Below, piece after piece: positions 33,236 through 45,024 of a stretch of 64,000 bases of DNA. The notes beneath the pieces are model-generated. The model was not told the origin of the DNA. It saw only the letters and a program-made list of their open reading frames with translations, and did not search any database. The stretch is from Azorinus chamasolen. Its lineage: Eukaryota > Mollusca > Bivalvia > Cardiida > Solecurtidae. The position numbers were made by a program, and so were the translations under genes. Location: positions 25,223,869 through 25,287,868 of the forward strand of contig OY755242.1 of assembly GCA_963576725.1 (NCBI GenBank). Direction: 5' to 3'. Within the stretch, counting starts at the first letter, position 1, and each line of letters begins with the position of its first letter.

Positions 33236-33427
33236 CTGGTTAACTCGAAATTTTAGTAAAGATGAACCAAGAACGTTTTAAGCAGGTGGCCGAATAATGC
33301 AGGTAAAATTCATGCAAAAAGCTCCTAGAGGAACTTTCTGCATGACTTTCACCCTGCATTAAGCTGCCACCTGTCTTAAAAACCACTAATACTTGTTTTA
33401 GAGTTGGGAGTTATCGAGATTTGACTG
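33236..33427. mobile_element. Family-C-type MITE with diverged ends
   Basis: Core GCAAAAAGCTCCTAGAGG with stem GCAGGTGGC...; right end TTATCGAGATTTGACTG + TA, left TAACTCGAAATTTTAG. The ends resemble the Tigger-like tips more than standard family C. Confidence 0.65.
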
Positions 33428-33496
33428 TACATGCATGTGTAGAAGCTATGATATTATAACTTTGACCAGAGCCATAAAAAGGTTCATAGTCCTCCA

Positions 33497-33728
33497 TTAA
33501 CTCTTTTGGCGCCAAATTTAAAAGTGTCGTCTGCAAAAATAATTTCATATAAAATATGATTTTAAACTTAATAATAAAGGTATATTAGTAAAACATGTTT
33601 TTAAAAACCTGTATGCTTGGGCTAAAATAATACAGAAAACAGTGAAGTCCCAGGTCAGATGCCATCTGACCTGGGACTGCACTGTTTTCAATGGTGCCAA
33701 CAGGCGACATTGGCGCCGAAAGAGTTAA
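33497..33728. mobile_element. Family-E TTAA MITE
   Basis: TTAACTCTTTTGGCGCCAAA ... TTGGCGCCGAAAGAGTTAA. The core CCCAGGTCAGATGCCATCTG is a short perfect palindrome, unlike the GACGCC core of the other two copies. Confidence 0.85.
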
Positions 33729-33975
33729 TCCTGTAACTCGTATAAACGCTTTTTCACGCCCTTGCAAACAGAGTAGACCTAGTTTGACATTCCTGTAGGA
33801 GCTGTCTGTTCAGGGTCTGCTCCGTTAGCTTATGTAATTACATAGATCTGATTGTACAGCGTCTACCAGTACCAAAATGTCTTGTATTTATATGCCATTA
33901 ACAAATCCTGGTAATAAACGTTCATGGTGTTGTTACCGTATTTCTTACATGAATATCAATGTGTCAAAGGCCTAC
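33725..33975. mobile_element. Family-B-type MITE sharing the TTAA of the family-E copy
   Basis: Begins TTAATCCTGTAACTCGTATA in the right TTAA of the preceding element; core GCAAACAGAGTAGACCTAGT ... GGGTCTGCTCCGTTAGC; the right end is unclear. Confidence 0.6.
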
Positions 33976-34189
33976 ATTGTGATGGTGTGGACACTTTATA
34001 GAATTGTTTATAAGCTTATATTTGCTAAAGTCGCTGCTTAAGCCTGGCATTTAGAACAGCATGACAGTTTCTGTATCAACTGATGTGTATGAAAGACATG
34101 CAATAAAACCATACATATTTACAATTTTTTGTTTATATCCTTAAACAGACAATGGGCTAAAATGTTCAACTCTTTGCTTTTGTGATCGC

Positions 34190-34520
34190 CTGATGTCCGT
34201 CCGCGTGCGTCGTGGTGGCCGGTTTTCTATAGAAATATAGTGAAAACTTTGAAAATATTCTCTCCTGAAACTGGAAAATTCTCTCAGCTTTCATATTTGA
34301 CACATAGCATCATGTTCAGGTCCTCTGCAAAAGTTATATATATTATGCCCCAGGGCTGACCAGTTTTCTATAGAAACATATACATATAGTGAAAACTTTG
34401 AAAATCTTTTTCTCTGATTACCTGGGGTGCGTTAGTGGCCGTTATAGAGGTTTTACTGTATATCATAAGCAAACAGAGCAGACCCTGATCATACGGTCTA
34501 TATCTACTCTGTTTGCAAAG
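34190..34520. repeat. Mixed fragments: H1-type unit, solo family-C end, family-B core
   Basis: 34200-34420 contains CTATAGAAATATAGTGAAAA and GTTCAGGTCCTCTGCAAAAG, resembling the 165-bp units at 46-52 kb on the opposite strand. A solo family-C right end (GTTATAGAGGTTTTACTG) lies at 34441-34458 and a shortened family-B core at 34463-34520. Confidence 0.6.
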
Positions 34521-34748
34521 GTGTAGAAAGTCATATTAATGTGTACATTGTTGAACAAAGACAGATCATTCTACTTTGAAAACTTCAAGTGGGAATTTTG
34601 AAGATGCTTGATTTCGAGGAAAGATTCTGCTTTTGGTGTTTTTGTAATATGGTCCATTATGATTTCTGTAACGGACACATAGGAAATGAAACTGTTTCAA
34701 CATAGTCCCTTATGGATATTCACTAAAAAAATCATGTCAACATTGATA

Positions 34749-34949
34749 TTAACCCTTTACCTCATAGGCTATTTTTAGATACAATCTCTTTGAATAAATC
34801 TACCGAAAAGGAGCATTAACTAGAGAAAAGGATTCTTTTTTAATTTTGTAGTTTGAAAAGATTGTGATAAATAGAGCATTTGCTCTATTTATCACAATGG
34901 TTTCATAAAGTAACGTTTACAGAGTCGTCAATATGAGAGAATAGGTTAA
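34749..34949. mobile_element. Family-A TTAA MITE
   Basis: TTAACCCTTTACCTCATAGG ... GAGAGAATAGGTTAA. The hairpin centre has lost CTCCTATAGGAG and reads AGCATTTGCTCTATTTATCA. Confidence 0.85.
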
Positions 34950-35171
34950 CCCTTTCCCTGTTCTAGGTTTATTCCAAATTTCAATACCTACCGAATACTC
35001 ATGGACAAAATAGTTATAGTGAAATGTGGAAGATGGAACATCGTAGCCATTTTAGAAAGTAAAGAAACAGTTCTATCAAATTCAATTAGCAAACAGACCT
35101 GATCAGATGGCTCCTATAGTAGCCATCTGATCTGGGTCGATTCTGATTTTTAATGTGTAGGAAAGGGTTAA
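34946..35171. mobile_element. Family-B TTAA MITE joined to the family-A copy at one TTAA
   Basis: TTAACCCTTTCCCTGTTCTA ... TAGGAAAGGGTTAA. It shares TTAA 34946-34949 with the element to its left. Core AGATGGCTCCTATAGTAGCC. Confidence 0.85.
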
Positions 35172-35595
35172 TAAGCTAATTTGTTTATAATGGCTCTTTT
35201 AACCATAACAGAACCTATAGCATCAGATCTATATAATTCATAAGCAACAGAGCAGAACCTGATCAGATGGATCAAATTGGAGCTGTCTGATCTGGGTCTA
35301 TCGGTACTTTGTTTACAAAGGCGTGGAAAGGGATATCTATGGAATAAAGGCTGAAAATGACTGGACTCTGAAAATAGGACTGGCGTATGCTGTAATGCAA
35401 AAAGTTATTATCTGCATAACGAAGACCAGTTAAGAAATCTTTTGATATGCCATTGTGAGTGAGTGAGTTGGGTCTTATGTTACACATACTACAACACTAT
35501 ATAGGTTATATGGTTTTGATAAGGTTGGCGGACCCACATCTCATTTACATCAAGATAAAATATGGGAAAACTAAACTGTAGTGCTAATATAAATA

Positions 35596-35700
35596 CAGTT
35601 GAACTTCGAAATCTCGAACTCGGATAACTCGAACTTCGGGATAACTCAAAAAGTTCAGTCCCTCCAAAACTTACAATACAAAATTGCTCTAAAATGTATC
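35596..35700. mobile_element. Left part of a Tigger-like MITE
   Basis: TA then CAGTTGAACTTCGAAATCTC, matching 6426-6530. The element is cut off near 35700 where the next tandem repeat begins. Confidence 0.75.
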
Positions 35701-35714
35701 GCTGCAGATATATA

Positions 35715-36500
35715 ATGCGTAATGAAAGTATGGATGGTGTTGAATGTGTATATGCAATTCCATGCCAATAGCTACAGCGGGTAGTGAGATATAAGACTAT
35801 GAAAAAACTGTGACAACCAACTGCACGTAAAATTCCTTAGTCCCTTAACATTGGGCTTGCCGGCAGCATGGGTTGGGTGTGTTTTATAAGGGATTTGTTG
35901 TTAAACGCAACACCTCGTGGTCTTCATGTTTTATTCAGTACCCGAAAAAGATCATGTATAAAACCCGTTCCGCATCAGGTTACCGTATGCGGCCGGTAGC
36001 GGAGTCTAGGATACTACAGGGTGCGTAATGAAAGTATGGATGGTATTTAATATGTATATGCAATTCCATGCAAATAGCTACAGTGGTTAGGGAGATATAA
36101 GACTATGAAAAAACTGTGACAACCAACTGCACATAAAATTCCTAAGTCATTTGACCTTGACCTTGGGGGCAGCATGGGCTGGGTGTGCAATGAAAGTATG
36201 GATGGTGTTTAATCTGTATATGCAATTCCATGGCAATAGCTACAGTGGTTAGGGAGATATAAGACAATGAAAAAACTGTGACAAAAAACTGCACGTAAAT
36301 GTGACAACCAACTGCGCGTAAAATTTCCAAGTCATTTGACTTCGACCTTGGGCTTGCCGGCAGCATGGTTGGGGTGCCAAATGATAGCACAGATGGTAAA
36401 TGAATCTTTAATTTGATGTGTATGTGAAGTTTCATGTATATAAGTGTAGAAATTACTGACTTATAACACTTGAAAAACTGTGACATCCAACTGCACCTAA
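35715..36500. repeat. ~155-310-bp tandem repeats
   Basis: Units starting near 35717, 36028 and 36189 share TGAAAGTATGGATGGTGTT, GCAATTCCATG and AAAAACTGTGACAACCAACT; a diverged one starts near 36378. The first copy carries an extra ~150 bp. No coding content. Confidence 0.75.
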
Positions 36501-37234
36501 AAGTGTGACACGGACGGACCTACTGGCGGGTAGTTGTGTGACTGCGATGCCTGTGTGACAACAAAATTTACTTATGTGACAACTCAAAAAGTGTACGCAC
36601 TGCACCACACTTATGCAACAGTCACAGAAGTATTTTTAGACATCAGTCACAGAAGCAAGTTTGATTACCAAAGTCCATAAATTATGAATTCCATATGAAT
36701 TACCTCAGTATTTTAGTATATCTTTTTTTTAACCTCAGTATTTTAGTATATCTTTTTTTAATAAGGATCAATCAGAATCCTGGTAATCCTATTAAAATAG
36801 GTGACCCAACACAAGAATTCTGCAGAATTAAATGTCTTGCATACCCACGATTCCACATACATCAGTAGCCAAAGTATGTCTGGTGTGTGAAGCACTTGTA
36901 CCTTTTGGGTAACAGAGCTAGCAAAAAAGCTAATGCTCAAGGTAAATGTAGGTCACAGAGGTCACGGTCAGAGGTCACCAAACTGTGATGCAACATGCTA
37001 TACTCAATGGGCACATCAGCACATGAAGTTGAAGCTGCAGTACTTTTGTCTATAAATTTAGCCAAGGTCAAAGGTCACTAAACTCCAATGCAACATGCTG
37101 TACTCATTAAGATGCATGAGCATGTGAAGCTGAGCAACTGTAGCTGCAGTACTTTTTTAGCAAAAAATGGATAAGGAGCCCTCTGATCAGTGTCTACACT
37201 GTTTGCATAGGAAAGCTGCCACAGAAATATAAGA

Positions 37235-37600
37235 ATATGATTTGGGAGTCACACAAGAGACAAACCATGGACAACACTGTCACAGAAGTAAATAATATGA
37301 CTTGGGCGTCACACAAGACATGGACAACACTGTCACAGAAGTAAAAGAATATGACTTGGGAGTCACACAAGTGACAAGACATGGACAACACTGTCACAGA
37401 AGTAAAGGAATATAACTTGGGAGTCACACAAGACATGGACAACACTGTCACAGAAGTAAAGGAATATAACTTGGGAGTCACACAAGACATGGACAACTGT
37501 CACAGAAGTAAAGGAATATAACTTGGGAGTCACACAAGACATGGACAACACTGTCACATAAGTAAAAGAATGACTTGGGAGTCACACAAGACATGGACAG
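37235..37600. repeat. 54-bp minisatellite, about seven units
   Basis: Units contain ACATGGACAACACTGTCACA + GAAGTAAAGGAATATAACTT. Unit length varies by a few bases. The minus-strand frames reading MSCVTPKLYSFTSVTVL are repeat artefacts. Confidence 0.9.
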
Positions 37601-37609
37601 CAGAAGAGG

Positions 37610-38990
37610 GCAATATGGTGAACATTTATATGAAGTTATTTTGAAATCTGGTCAGCGGTTTGGGAGGAAATGTCATTTAAAGCAATTGTGTAGTTTTTAT
37701 GCAATCTCGCATAAGCTCGCCTTCCTGAAGAAAAAAAAACACCTTTAATTGATTCAAGCAGACAAAAAAATTAAGAATGACAAGAGGTTGTTTTAGATAT
37801 CCAAACTGGTATTGAGAGATATTTATACTGTTAACTTTTAATTTAAATCACACTTGTGTAAATAAAATCCATGTACATATGGAAATCTTAATTTCTAATA
37901 GGCAATTTAAGGTAAAATTTCTCGGCAGTAAATAACACTTCGAATGGTGCAATTTTGAGGCATCGGACGTTAAATTTTGTTTAAATCTTTGATTATAAAA
38001 GAATAAAATCTGTACTTGATAAATCACCCCCTTTTGAACAAACAAAACGGGTCAAAATTGAAAAATTGGGCAGGGGTTCCCCCTAGGCAGTGCCACAATG
38101 TATACACCCCTTGTAAAAGACCCTCCCAAGATGGTTGGACAAGACAGAGATTTTATAAAGACGAGTAGGCTGGGACAGATTCCATTTATACATCTTAATA
38201 TGGAATCATACCTACTCGCAGAATAACAAGGATAGAGAATGGCAAAATTCCACTCACCTTGTTAAAGAAAGTTTTATCCTTTGTATAAAGCTGTTTAAAA
38301 AGCCTCTAACCTTGAAATTCATCTTTCATTTTTAGCATGTGCTTATTTTGGCACTGGCAATCAGAAAAATCAACTGGCATTTAGCGAGTTAGCCATGTCG
38401 CATCTGTTATTAGTTACTAATGTCAGAAATGCACTGGCTGAAACAAAATGCCATGACGTGAAAAACCATGTAGGCCCCTATGACATATGAATAATATTTT
38501 CTCCAATTATACAGATTAAAAATTCAATTGCATGGTATTATGTATTTAAAAACAATCCAAATACTCGTTAAATAGGATTTCTGTAATAGAAAATCTGTTT
38601 TAAAGATTGGATACTCACGTAATCGAAGTATCAGTGACCGTAGATGCGTAATTTTGAAGTGGGTGGGGTACACGTTTTATCATCCGTTTTCATGGGAGTT
38701 TCATCGTTGCAAGACAATTAATCCTGTACCAGGAGTTTTCTGTTTGATCAGCTAATGATATTTTAGCTATTCTCTCCTGCACTATAAATTGTTGAGACAT
38801 ACTTTACCCAAGTTTAAATTGGCCTTTCAAATTACCAACAGGGTACACTATTTGACTGTTTTCCTAGACTGGTCCAAGTGTGATCTCTATTACTCAGGCG
38901 CATACAACAAAACACATAGAAAAAATGGAATGCGTCTCAACCACCCTGATCAAATGAAATAAGACACCAGTCAACTTAATGAAAACTGTG
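37610..38990. other. Unique-looking DNA, no gene recognised
   Basis: No frame longer than 65 codons and no recognisable coding segment. It may be part of the larger element proposed at 36540-39292. Confidence 0.4.
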
Positions 38991-39465
38991 GTCTTGTCCA
39001 ATCCCCATGGAACCCAACTCTGTCCAACGTTGATCAATGTGTCCAACTATCTTGTGCTGCAGTTTGTATGGACACCAAGGATTTGTCACAGAAGTAAATT
39101 TAAGCCAGTTTGGACACATTTTCTTGTGTGACTGTCACAGAAGACAAAATTGCAGCACAAGTACCCATTTTTTCAAGGAATTCGCAGCACAAGTAGACCC
39201 TCGTCAACACGGATGGACGGACGGACGGACGGACGGACATGTGCAAAACATAATGCCCCCTGACTATCGTCAACGGGGGCATAATAAAACAGTTAGTGTA
39301 TGTTGATATTTGCGAATATCCCAGTCTGTGGACCTGGCTAATGTGGTACTGGACCAGATGTCATGCTGAATTACTCGGACTCTGTCTTCTGGATCCATGC
39401 TGTTTGAAAATGTTACTCAGGTCCCGGAATAAGGAGAATATATCATAGCCTGGCATATATTGATA

Positions 39466-39580
39466 GTAAGGCTGATGCTCAATGCAGGGTGAAAGTCATA
39501 CAGAAAGCACCCGCCTAGAGGAGCTTTCTGCTGGACATTCACCAGGTACTAAGCTGCCTCTGTCTGAAAGACAAATAATA
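39466..39580. repeat. Family-C core fragment
   Basis: CTCAATGCAGGGTGAAAGTC and GCCTAGAGGAGCTTTCTGCT without terminal repeats. It lies directly before the Tigger-like MITE. Confidence 0.65.
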
Positions 39581-39583
39581 ATA

Positions 39584-39823
39584 CAGTTAAACTTTGATAT
39601 CTCGAACTCGGATAACTCAAACTTCGGAATAACTCAAACTAAAAATTCAGCCCTTCCAAGACTTACAATACACAATTGTGACACCTTAATACAGGTCTAA
39701 AGTAATGCTTGAAACTCCTGTAGGAAAGAAATGGTTCAGATTAAATATCGGATGACTCAAACTTCTGTTATCTCCAACTAATGTGTATGGTTCCCTGAAG
39801 TTCGAGTTATCGAAGTTCAACTG
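39584..39823. mobile_element. Tigger/pogo-like MITE, TA-flanked
   Basis: CAGTTAAACTTTGATATCTC ... GAAGTTCAACTG between TA dinucleotides, 240 bp. The inner palindrome of the 6426 copy is partly deleted. Confidence 0.85.
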
Positions 39824-40083
39824 TACTTATTTGAGAGTTGAGATTAGTGAGGGTTTACTGTATCTAACGGTACTCTTTAACAAAATGGATATGGCATTTC
39901 TGATTCACACGGTAACTGTTAAAAGCTTCAGTGTCTTTATTACAAATATTGAAACATTTATAAATATTTAGGTACTTCAAACAACTGTGTAAAATTGTAA
40001 CAAATAACTGACAAAATCTAATATAATGGACAATATTAAATGCATTCTACATACTAAAATAACCCGCTGCTTTGTTTGATATA

Positions 40084-40278
40084 CAGTAAAACCTCTCTAT
40101 AACGGTCACTAAAATATGTTAATTGGTTGGTATTTAGGGCAGCTTAAAGCAAGGTGAAAGTAAGAACGCTCATATAGGAAGCTTTTTTTTTTTACTTTCA
40201 CTCTGCTTTAAGAAGCCACCTGCCTTTAACATAAAATACTTGGTGTAATTTAGTGGCCTTTATAGAGAGGTTTTACTG
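40084..40278. mobile_element. Family-C MITE
   Basis: TA + CAGTAAAACCTCTCTATAAC ... AGAGAGGTTTTACTG + TA. The core hairpin is damaged (CGCTCATATAGGAAGCTTTT). Confidence 0.85.
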
Positions 40279-40325
40279 TACATTGACTATAGTTTAAACA
40301 TCACACAGAGGCCCTGATAAGATGC

Positions 40326-40530
40326 TTAACCCTTTCCTCCATAAATACGCCTTTCTATGGCTTTGTAATAGTCACTTCTTGAAACCATTGTGATTATCTA
40401 TCACAATTTATCACAATGGTTTCAATACTACACATTTCTAAAATTGTCCTATTCTCCAGTAAATGCTCCTTTTCAGTAGATTTATTCAAAGAGGTTGGGT
40501 CTAAAAATAGCCTATGAGGTAATGGGTTAA
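40326..40530. mobile_element. Family-A TTAA MITE with collapsed hairpin
   Basis: TTAACCCTTTCCTCCATAAA ... GAGGTAATGGGTTAA. The centre is shortened to GATTATCTATCACAATTTAT, about 20 bp smaller than other copies. Confidence 0.85.
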
Positions 40531-40554
40531 ACTAAAACATTTTCAAGAAAAGTT

Positions 40555-40935
40555 CCTTTATTTCTCCATCAAACACTATGTTGTGATCATTCATTAGAAC
40601 TGTCAGTTCGACATAATTCTAAAGAGTGGCCATAAGAAAGTTTTGTGGAGAAATGAAGCCTTAATACCTATTAATTACTTTGGTCACATTTATGTTTGTA
40701 ACAGATCTACCACCTTTCGATTAACCCCCCTCATTTAGATCAATTAGATTTCCTCATTTTGTACAATAATTAAATTACATGTAATTAAAATTCATAATGG
40801 GTGGAGTCTTTTGAAGCTTTTGATTGGTCAGATTTGAGTTCTCAAGCTTTTGATTGGTCAGATTTGAGCTCAAATCTGACCAATCAAAAACTTGAGAACG
40901 AACTCAGACTCAACTAAAGGTTTTATATGCATGGA
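40555..40935. repeat. Family-G and family-F hairpins
   Basis: Family G: TTTCTCCATCAAACACTATG ... TTTGTGGAGAAATG (40555-40655, arms diverged). Family F: TTTTGATTGGTCAGATTTGA twice, then GAACTCAGACTCAACTAAAG (40803-40935). Confidence 0.7.
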
Positions 40936-40939
40936 CCCA

Positions 40940-41480
40940 GAGGTCATAATGAGGACCCCTCTGATTAGGCTCTGCTCCACTGGACATTCAATTCATAAAA
41001 GCCTGCCATTTCAATGTGAGTGTACTAAAGCTGACTGTACAAATCAACAGTGGAGCCTTTTCCCAGAAAATCTGCTCCAACACAATTAATCGTTTTCACT
41101 ATTGATGTCACTGAACCACACTGCTGAAACCAGTGACCAATACTGTAGATGTCTGTAATTGCACCACTGATATAGCAACTCTCAATCACAGTCTTCTAAT
41201 TTGCCGGCTTTATTGTCATGTTTTTCTTCCATTTTTCCATGTCTGAAACAAGATGCAAAACTTTTATACAACAACAAAAAGTTGTATTACATTTGGAATG
41301 CTACGAGGAAATACTTTAGGACGTTTTGCACAAATCACATAGTTTAAACATATTTTATTTCAATAAATATTGAAAGGGGGTTGGGCCACCAGTTCTTCCA
41401 ACATTAGTTACGGCCCTTCCCCTACAATTTTAACATTGCAATTGAGTATTTAGCAATATGGCTATATATACACTATAACA
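40940..41480. other. No gene or clear repeat seen
   Basis: Unique-looking DNA with short frames only. Confidence 0.4.
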
Positions 41481-41486
41481 TACACA

Positions 41487-41668
41487 AACAAGAGGGCCAG
41501 AACGGCCCTGACATCGCTCACCAGACAATAAGAGGAGAAGATTTTCAAAGTTTTCACTATATGTTTCTATTGAAAACTTAACACCCCAGGGGCGGTGCCA
41601 ATTTTGACCCCAGGGACACAATTTATATAACTTTTGTAGAGGACCTGAACATGATGCTAAAAGAATGT
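41487..41668 (+). mobile_element. Short H1 element (ACAAGAGGGCC... start), about one unit
   Basis: Starts CAAACAAGAGGGCCAGAACG with the GGGCC/GGCCC palindrome and ACATCGCTCACCAGACAAT, then one unit down to AACATGATGCTA. The 3' hairpin is missing. Confidence 0.8.
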
Positions 41669-41724
41669 AGTGAAAGAATGGATAGAGCATTAGACCACTG
41701 GAACTTGTATTCTTTGGATGCTAG

Positions 41725-42127
41725 AGGCGGATTCTCCCACCACTAATGACCTATGCAAACAGTTTGGATCCAGATCAGGCCCCACATAATGTGGGGCCTG
41801 ATCTGATATCCAAATTGTTTGTAAATGAGACTGAACTTCTGTGTGTAGTGGGATTCTCCCACCACTAATGACCTATGCAAACAGTTTGGATCCAGATCAG
41901 GGCCAACATAATGTGGTACCTGATCTGATATCCAAACTGATTGTCAATGAGACTGAACTTCTGAAAAACTTAAAAAGAAAGTGTGTAGTGGGATTCTCCC
42001 ACCACTAATGACCTATGCAAACAGTTTGGATCCAGATCAGGGCCAACATAATGTGGTGCCTGATCTGATATCCGAACTGTTTGTCAATGAGACTGAACTT
42101 CTGAAAAACTCAGAAAGAAAGTGTGTA
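41725..42127. repeat. Tandem triplication of a family-D palindromic module
   Basis: Three units (about 41729, 41848 and 41989) share GGATTCTCCCACCACTAATG, ACAGTTTGGATCCAGATCAG and a CAACATAATGTGG centre. The first unit is shorter; units two and three share AAACT(C/T)A(G/A)AAAGAAAGTG-type tails. It is followed by GCAGATGACAAA and CAAAGAGTTAA, the usual family-D right flank. Confidence 0.85.
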
Positions 42128-42469
42128 GTTAGGATAACTTGTGAATATGCTGCAGACAACAATTTAGCAGATGACAAAATTACCCAGCATGCAAAGAGTT
42201 AAGCTGAAATTCACAACAGATATGCTCTATATTGATAGCTGGTACATGTAGCTTAATGCAGGGCAAAGGTATGAAAAAAAGCTTTAAGAGTATTCTGCAT
42301 TTTGAGAATTATCCACAGTTTTCTCAATCTTAAATGAGTGTGTGTTATTTGTCTAAACACAATTTCTACTCTACTGATCAGGCTAAAGGTGATTATATAA
42401 GAACTGACCCACTGACTGGTCTCAGCTAAGAGTGATATTAAGGAGAAACCTTTAGAATGTAATTTCTGG

Positions 42470-43096
42470 TGTAAAGAAGTATATACACACAGGGCAGGGC
42501 CAATTTTAACCCCATGCAGAACTATGATACTTATAAAACTCATAAAGTTATGCTAAGTAAATCTATACACCAAATATCTAAGCTCTGGGACATGTAGTTT
42601 CTGACAAGAATATTTTTAAAGTTTTTCCTATGCATAACTGGTGATCCCATAGGCTGTTTACGCAGTCAGCTATTAAAAACTGGAAATCCCTGGGGTGGGA
42701 CCAATTTTGACCCTAGGGGCATAATTTATATAACTTTTGTAGAAGTCCTGAAGTTGAAGCTATGTGCCAAATATGAAAGCTGAGGACCTTCTAGTTTTAG
42801 AGGAGATGATGTTCAAAGTTTTCACTATATGTTTCTATTGAAAACTGAAAACCCCTGGGGCAGGGCCAATTTTGACCCCAGGGGTATATTTTATATAACT
42901 TTTGTAGTCTCAGGACCTACATATGATGCTATGTGCCAAAGATGAAAGCTGAGACCCCTGTAGATTCAGAGGAGAAGAACTTTAAAGGTTCAAATTGTTG
43001 ACGACGAACGACGCACGACGCATGCCGACGGACGACGGACATCAGGCGATCACAAAAGCTCACCCTGAGCACTTTGTGCTCTGGTGAGCTAAAAAG
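42470..43096 (+). mobile_element. H1 tandem-repeat element, 3' portion with hairpin end
   Basis: About three ~165-bp units with GGGGC-type sequence plus CCAATTTTGACC and CTATGTGCCAA, then a GACGAACGACGCACGACG tract (about 42998), then the hairpin GCTCACCCTGAGCAC-TTT-GTGCTCTGGTGAGC ending CTAAAAA. The 5' end is absent. Confidence 0.8.
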
Positions 43097-43439
43097 GACA
43101 GGAGGAAAAAGTACAAGAAGCAGAAGATGATGATTAAAGGAGAATATGACTAAATGTTCACAACATATCAAAAAGAGAAGGCAAAGAATATGTATGACGG
43201 TCTAATAGTACTAGGTACTGTAAACTGAAGTTTGGCAATTAAGTGGTCAGGCTAAAGTGACTGCTGCTGTAAGGTGTAGCTTTCTGTGACGCTTCGGATC
43301 TAGTAATTACTACACTCAGACATTGAGAATCCTTAAAATGTAGCAATTAAAACACCAGTAAAAATAAATAGCAGAAAAGAGTTTGGGTCTGACTCAAAAC
43401 TTGTTGTTACTCCTCATTCAACTTTTGTATAACACTTAG

Positions 43440-44225
43440 AAATTTATCAACACTGTCCTGATGATTACCAACAGCAAGAATTGAGTCAGGAAAAATAAAT
43501 TGTCCCTTACGTTTTGATGCTTATTCGAATCTCTTAGTATTCCTTATATAGATCTGAACAGCTTCAAAAATTTTGTAATTATCTTTAACAGAGACAGAAT
43601 TCTTTCCGAATAGCAAAGATTCGGTGCTAAGTGGATGAAAATCTCTTGTTTGATTAAATAAAACAATACGCTGAGTTTGAAACCGACTGCATCTGAAGAA
43701 GAAATGTTCTGCGTCTTCTACTGAATATGTATTACATTGGGCACAGAGAGGATCAGGAGATAATTTGTTGTTATAGAGATCTAATTTTAAATTACTACAG
43801 TTGTTTCGAATCCTTGCTTGGAAAACTGCTAATCGCCTGTTGCCGTGTAAATAAATCTTAGGGATCATGATCGTAGTATTATGCTTTAGGTTGGATTTGA
43901 AGGATCTTAAAGTCGTTGCTGATTTAATATTTCTGTCTAAGTTATTCCACATTTCAATAGAACTTGGTATGCAAGATCTGCGCATGATTTCAGTTCGACA
44001 TAGTGGCACGGTAAAATTTTCTGGATTTCTAAGCTGGTAATTAGTTCTAGTATTTACATGCAGTTGGAAAAGATCTGAAATATATGATGGGGTTAAGTTA
44101 TTATGTACTTTATACATGAAGTAATACTTCTGTAGTTCCCTCCTAGTTTTTAGAGATTCCCAACCACATTCTATATACAATTTTTCCAATGAGACAGACC
44201 TAGTGAGACCTGTAACACAAATCAC
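43440..44225 (-). pseudogene. 5'-truncated LINE: C-terminal part with a CCHC zinc knuckle
   Basis: An uninterrupted 234-codon frame without an in-frame ATG start. It has LYIECGWESLKTRRELQKYY, FKSNLK, then CAQCNTYSVEDAEHFFFRC, a C-x2-C-x8-H-x5-C zinc-knuckle-like motif usual at the end of many non-LTR retrotransposon ORF2 proteins. The reverse-transcriptase core (YADD) is missing. The intact frame suggests fairly recent insertion. Confidence 0.8.
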
Positions 44226-44337
44226 ATGACTAATGGCTCCGAAAATTTTAGGATTAATTTGAATATCAGAAACAGTGTAATGGCATTAGCAGACAGTGTA
44301 GACTGATCAGGATATATGCACTATTTATCATTCAGTT

Positions 44338-44567
44338 GTTCACGCATTTGCAAAAAGAGTAGACCCAGATCAGATGGCTCCTATAGGAGCCATCTGATCA
44401 GGGTCTGCTCTGATTGCTAATGGGATTTGATACATCTGTTTCTTTACATTCTAAAATGGCTACAATGTTCCAACTTCCATATTTCATTATAACTATTTTG
44501 TCAATAAATATTTGGTACCCGGTAAGTATTTAAAATTGGAATAAACATAGAACAGGGAAAGGATTAA
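44338..44567. mobile_element. Family-B MITE, left end eroded
   Basis: CACGCATTTGCAAAAAGAGT, core CAGATGGCTCCTATAGGAGC, right end AACAGGGAAAGGATTAA. The left TTAACCC tip is not recognisable. Confidence 0.8.
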
Positions 44568-44759
44568 GCAGAGAGCGATTCCATTTTCAACAGATATATT
44601 CAGCATTCAAAGTTTGAATCAAACAGTAATGTGAAGCCTCTGTTTTTCTATAATTTCATTTTGTTTGGGAATGGAAAAAACTTTAAATGTCAATTGCAGA
44701 CAAAGCCACTGCATCATACAGTGCATGTTAATGAATAATGTTCTAGTTGTAAATCTATT

Positions 44760-45009
44760 TTAACCCTTTCCCTCATATAAACATGTTTTCACGCATTTGC
44801 AAACAGGGTAGACCCAGATCAGACGGCTCCTAGAGGAGCCGTCTGATCAGGGTCTGCTCTGTTTGCGATCAAAATTTGATAGATCTTGTTTCTTTAGTTT
44901 CTAAAATGGCTATAATGTTCCACATTCCATATTTCATTATAACTATTTTGTCCATGAATATTCAGTAGGTATTGAAATTTGGTCTAAATATAGAACAGGG
45001 AAGGGTTAA
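44760..45009. mobile_element. Family-B TTAA MITE
   Basis: TTAACCCTTTCCCTCATATA ... AACAGGGAAGGGTTAA, 250 bp including both TTAA. Core GACGGCTCCTAGAGGAGCCG. Confidence 0.92.
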
Positions 45010-45024
45010 CTTTGTTTTAGGAAA

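Larger units (their letters stand above)
36540..39292 (+). mobile_element. Probable tandem-repeat element ending in (GGAC)n plus hairpin
   Basis: The right end at 39206-39292 has five GGAC units, then a hairpin with ATAATGCCCCC and GGGGGCATAAT arms and TAAAA. This is the same order of parts as the element at 18044-19350, in the opposite orientation. GTCACAGAAG-type repeats recur from about 36550 to 39150. The left limit and the membership of the middle (37610-38990, unique-looking) are uncertain. Confidence 0.5.

Noticed and set aside
37194..37557. Minus-strand frames with repeating MSCVTPKLYSFTSVTVL
   Set aside because: The 54-bp minisatellite is a multiple of three, which keeps frames open.
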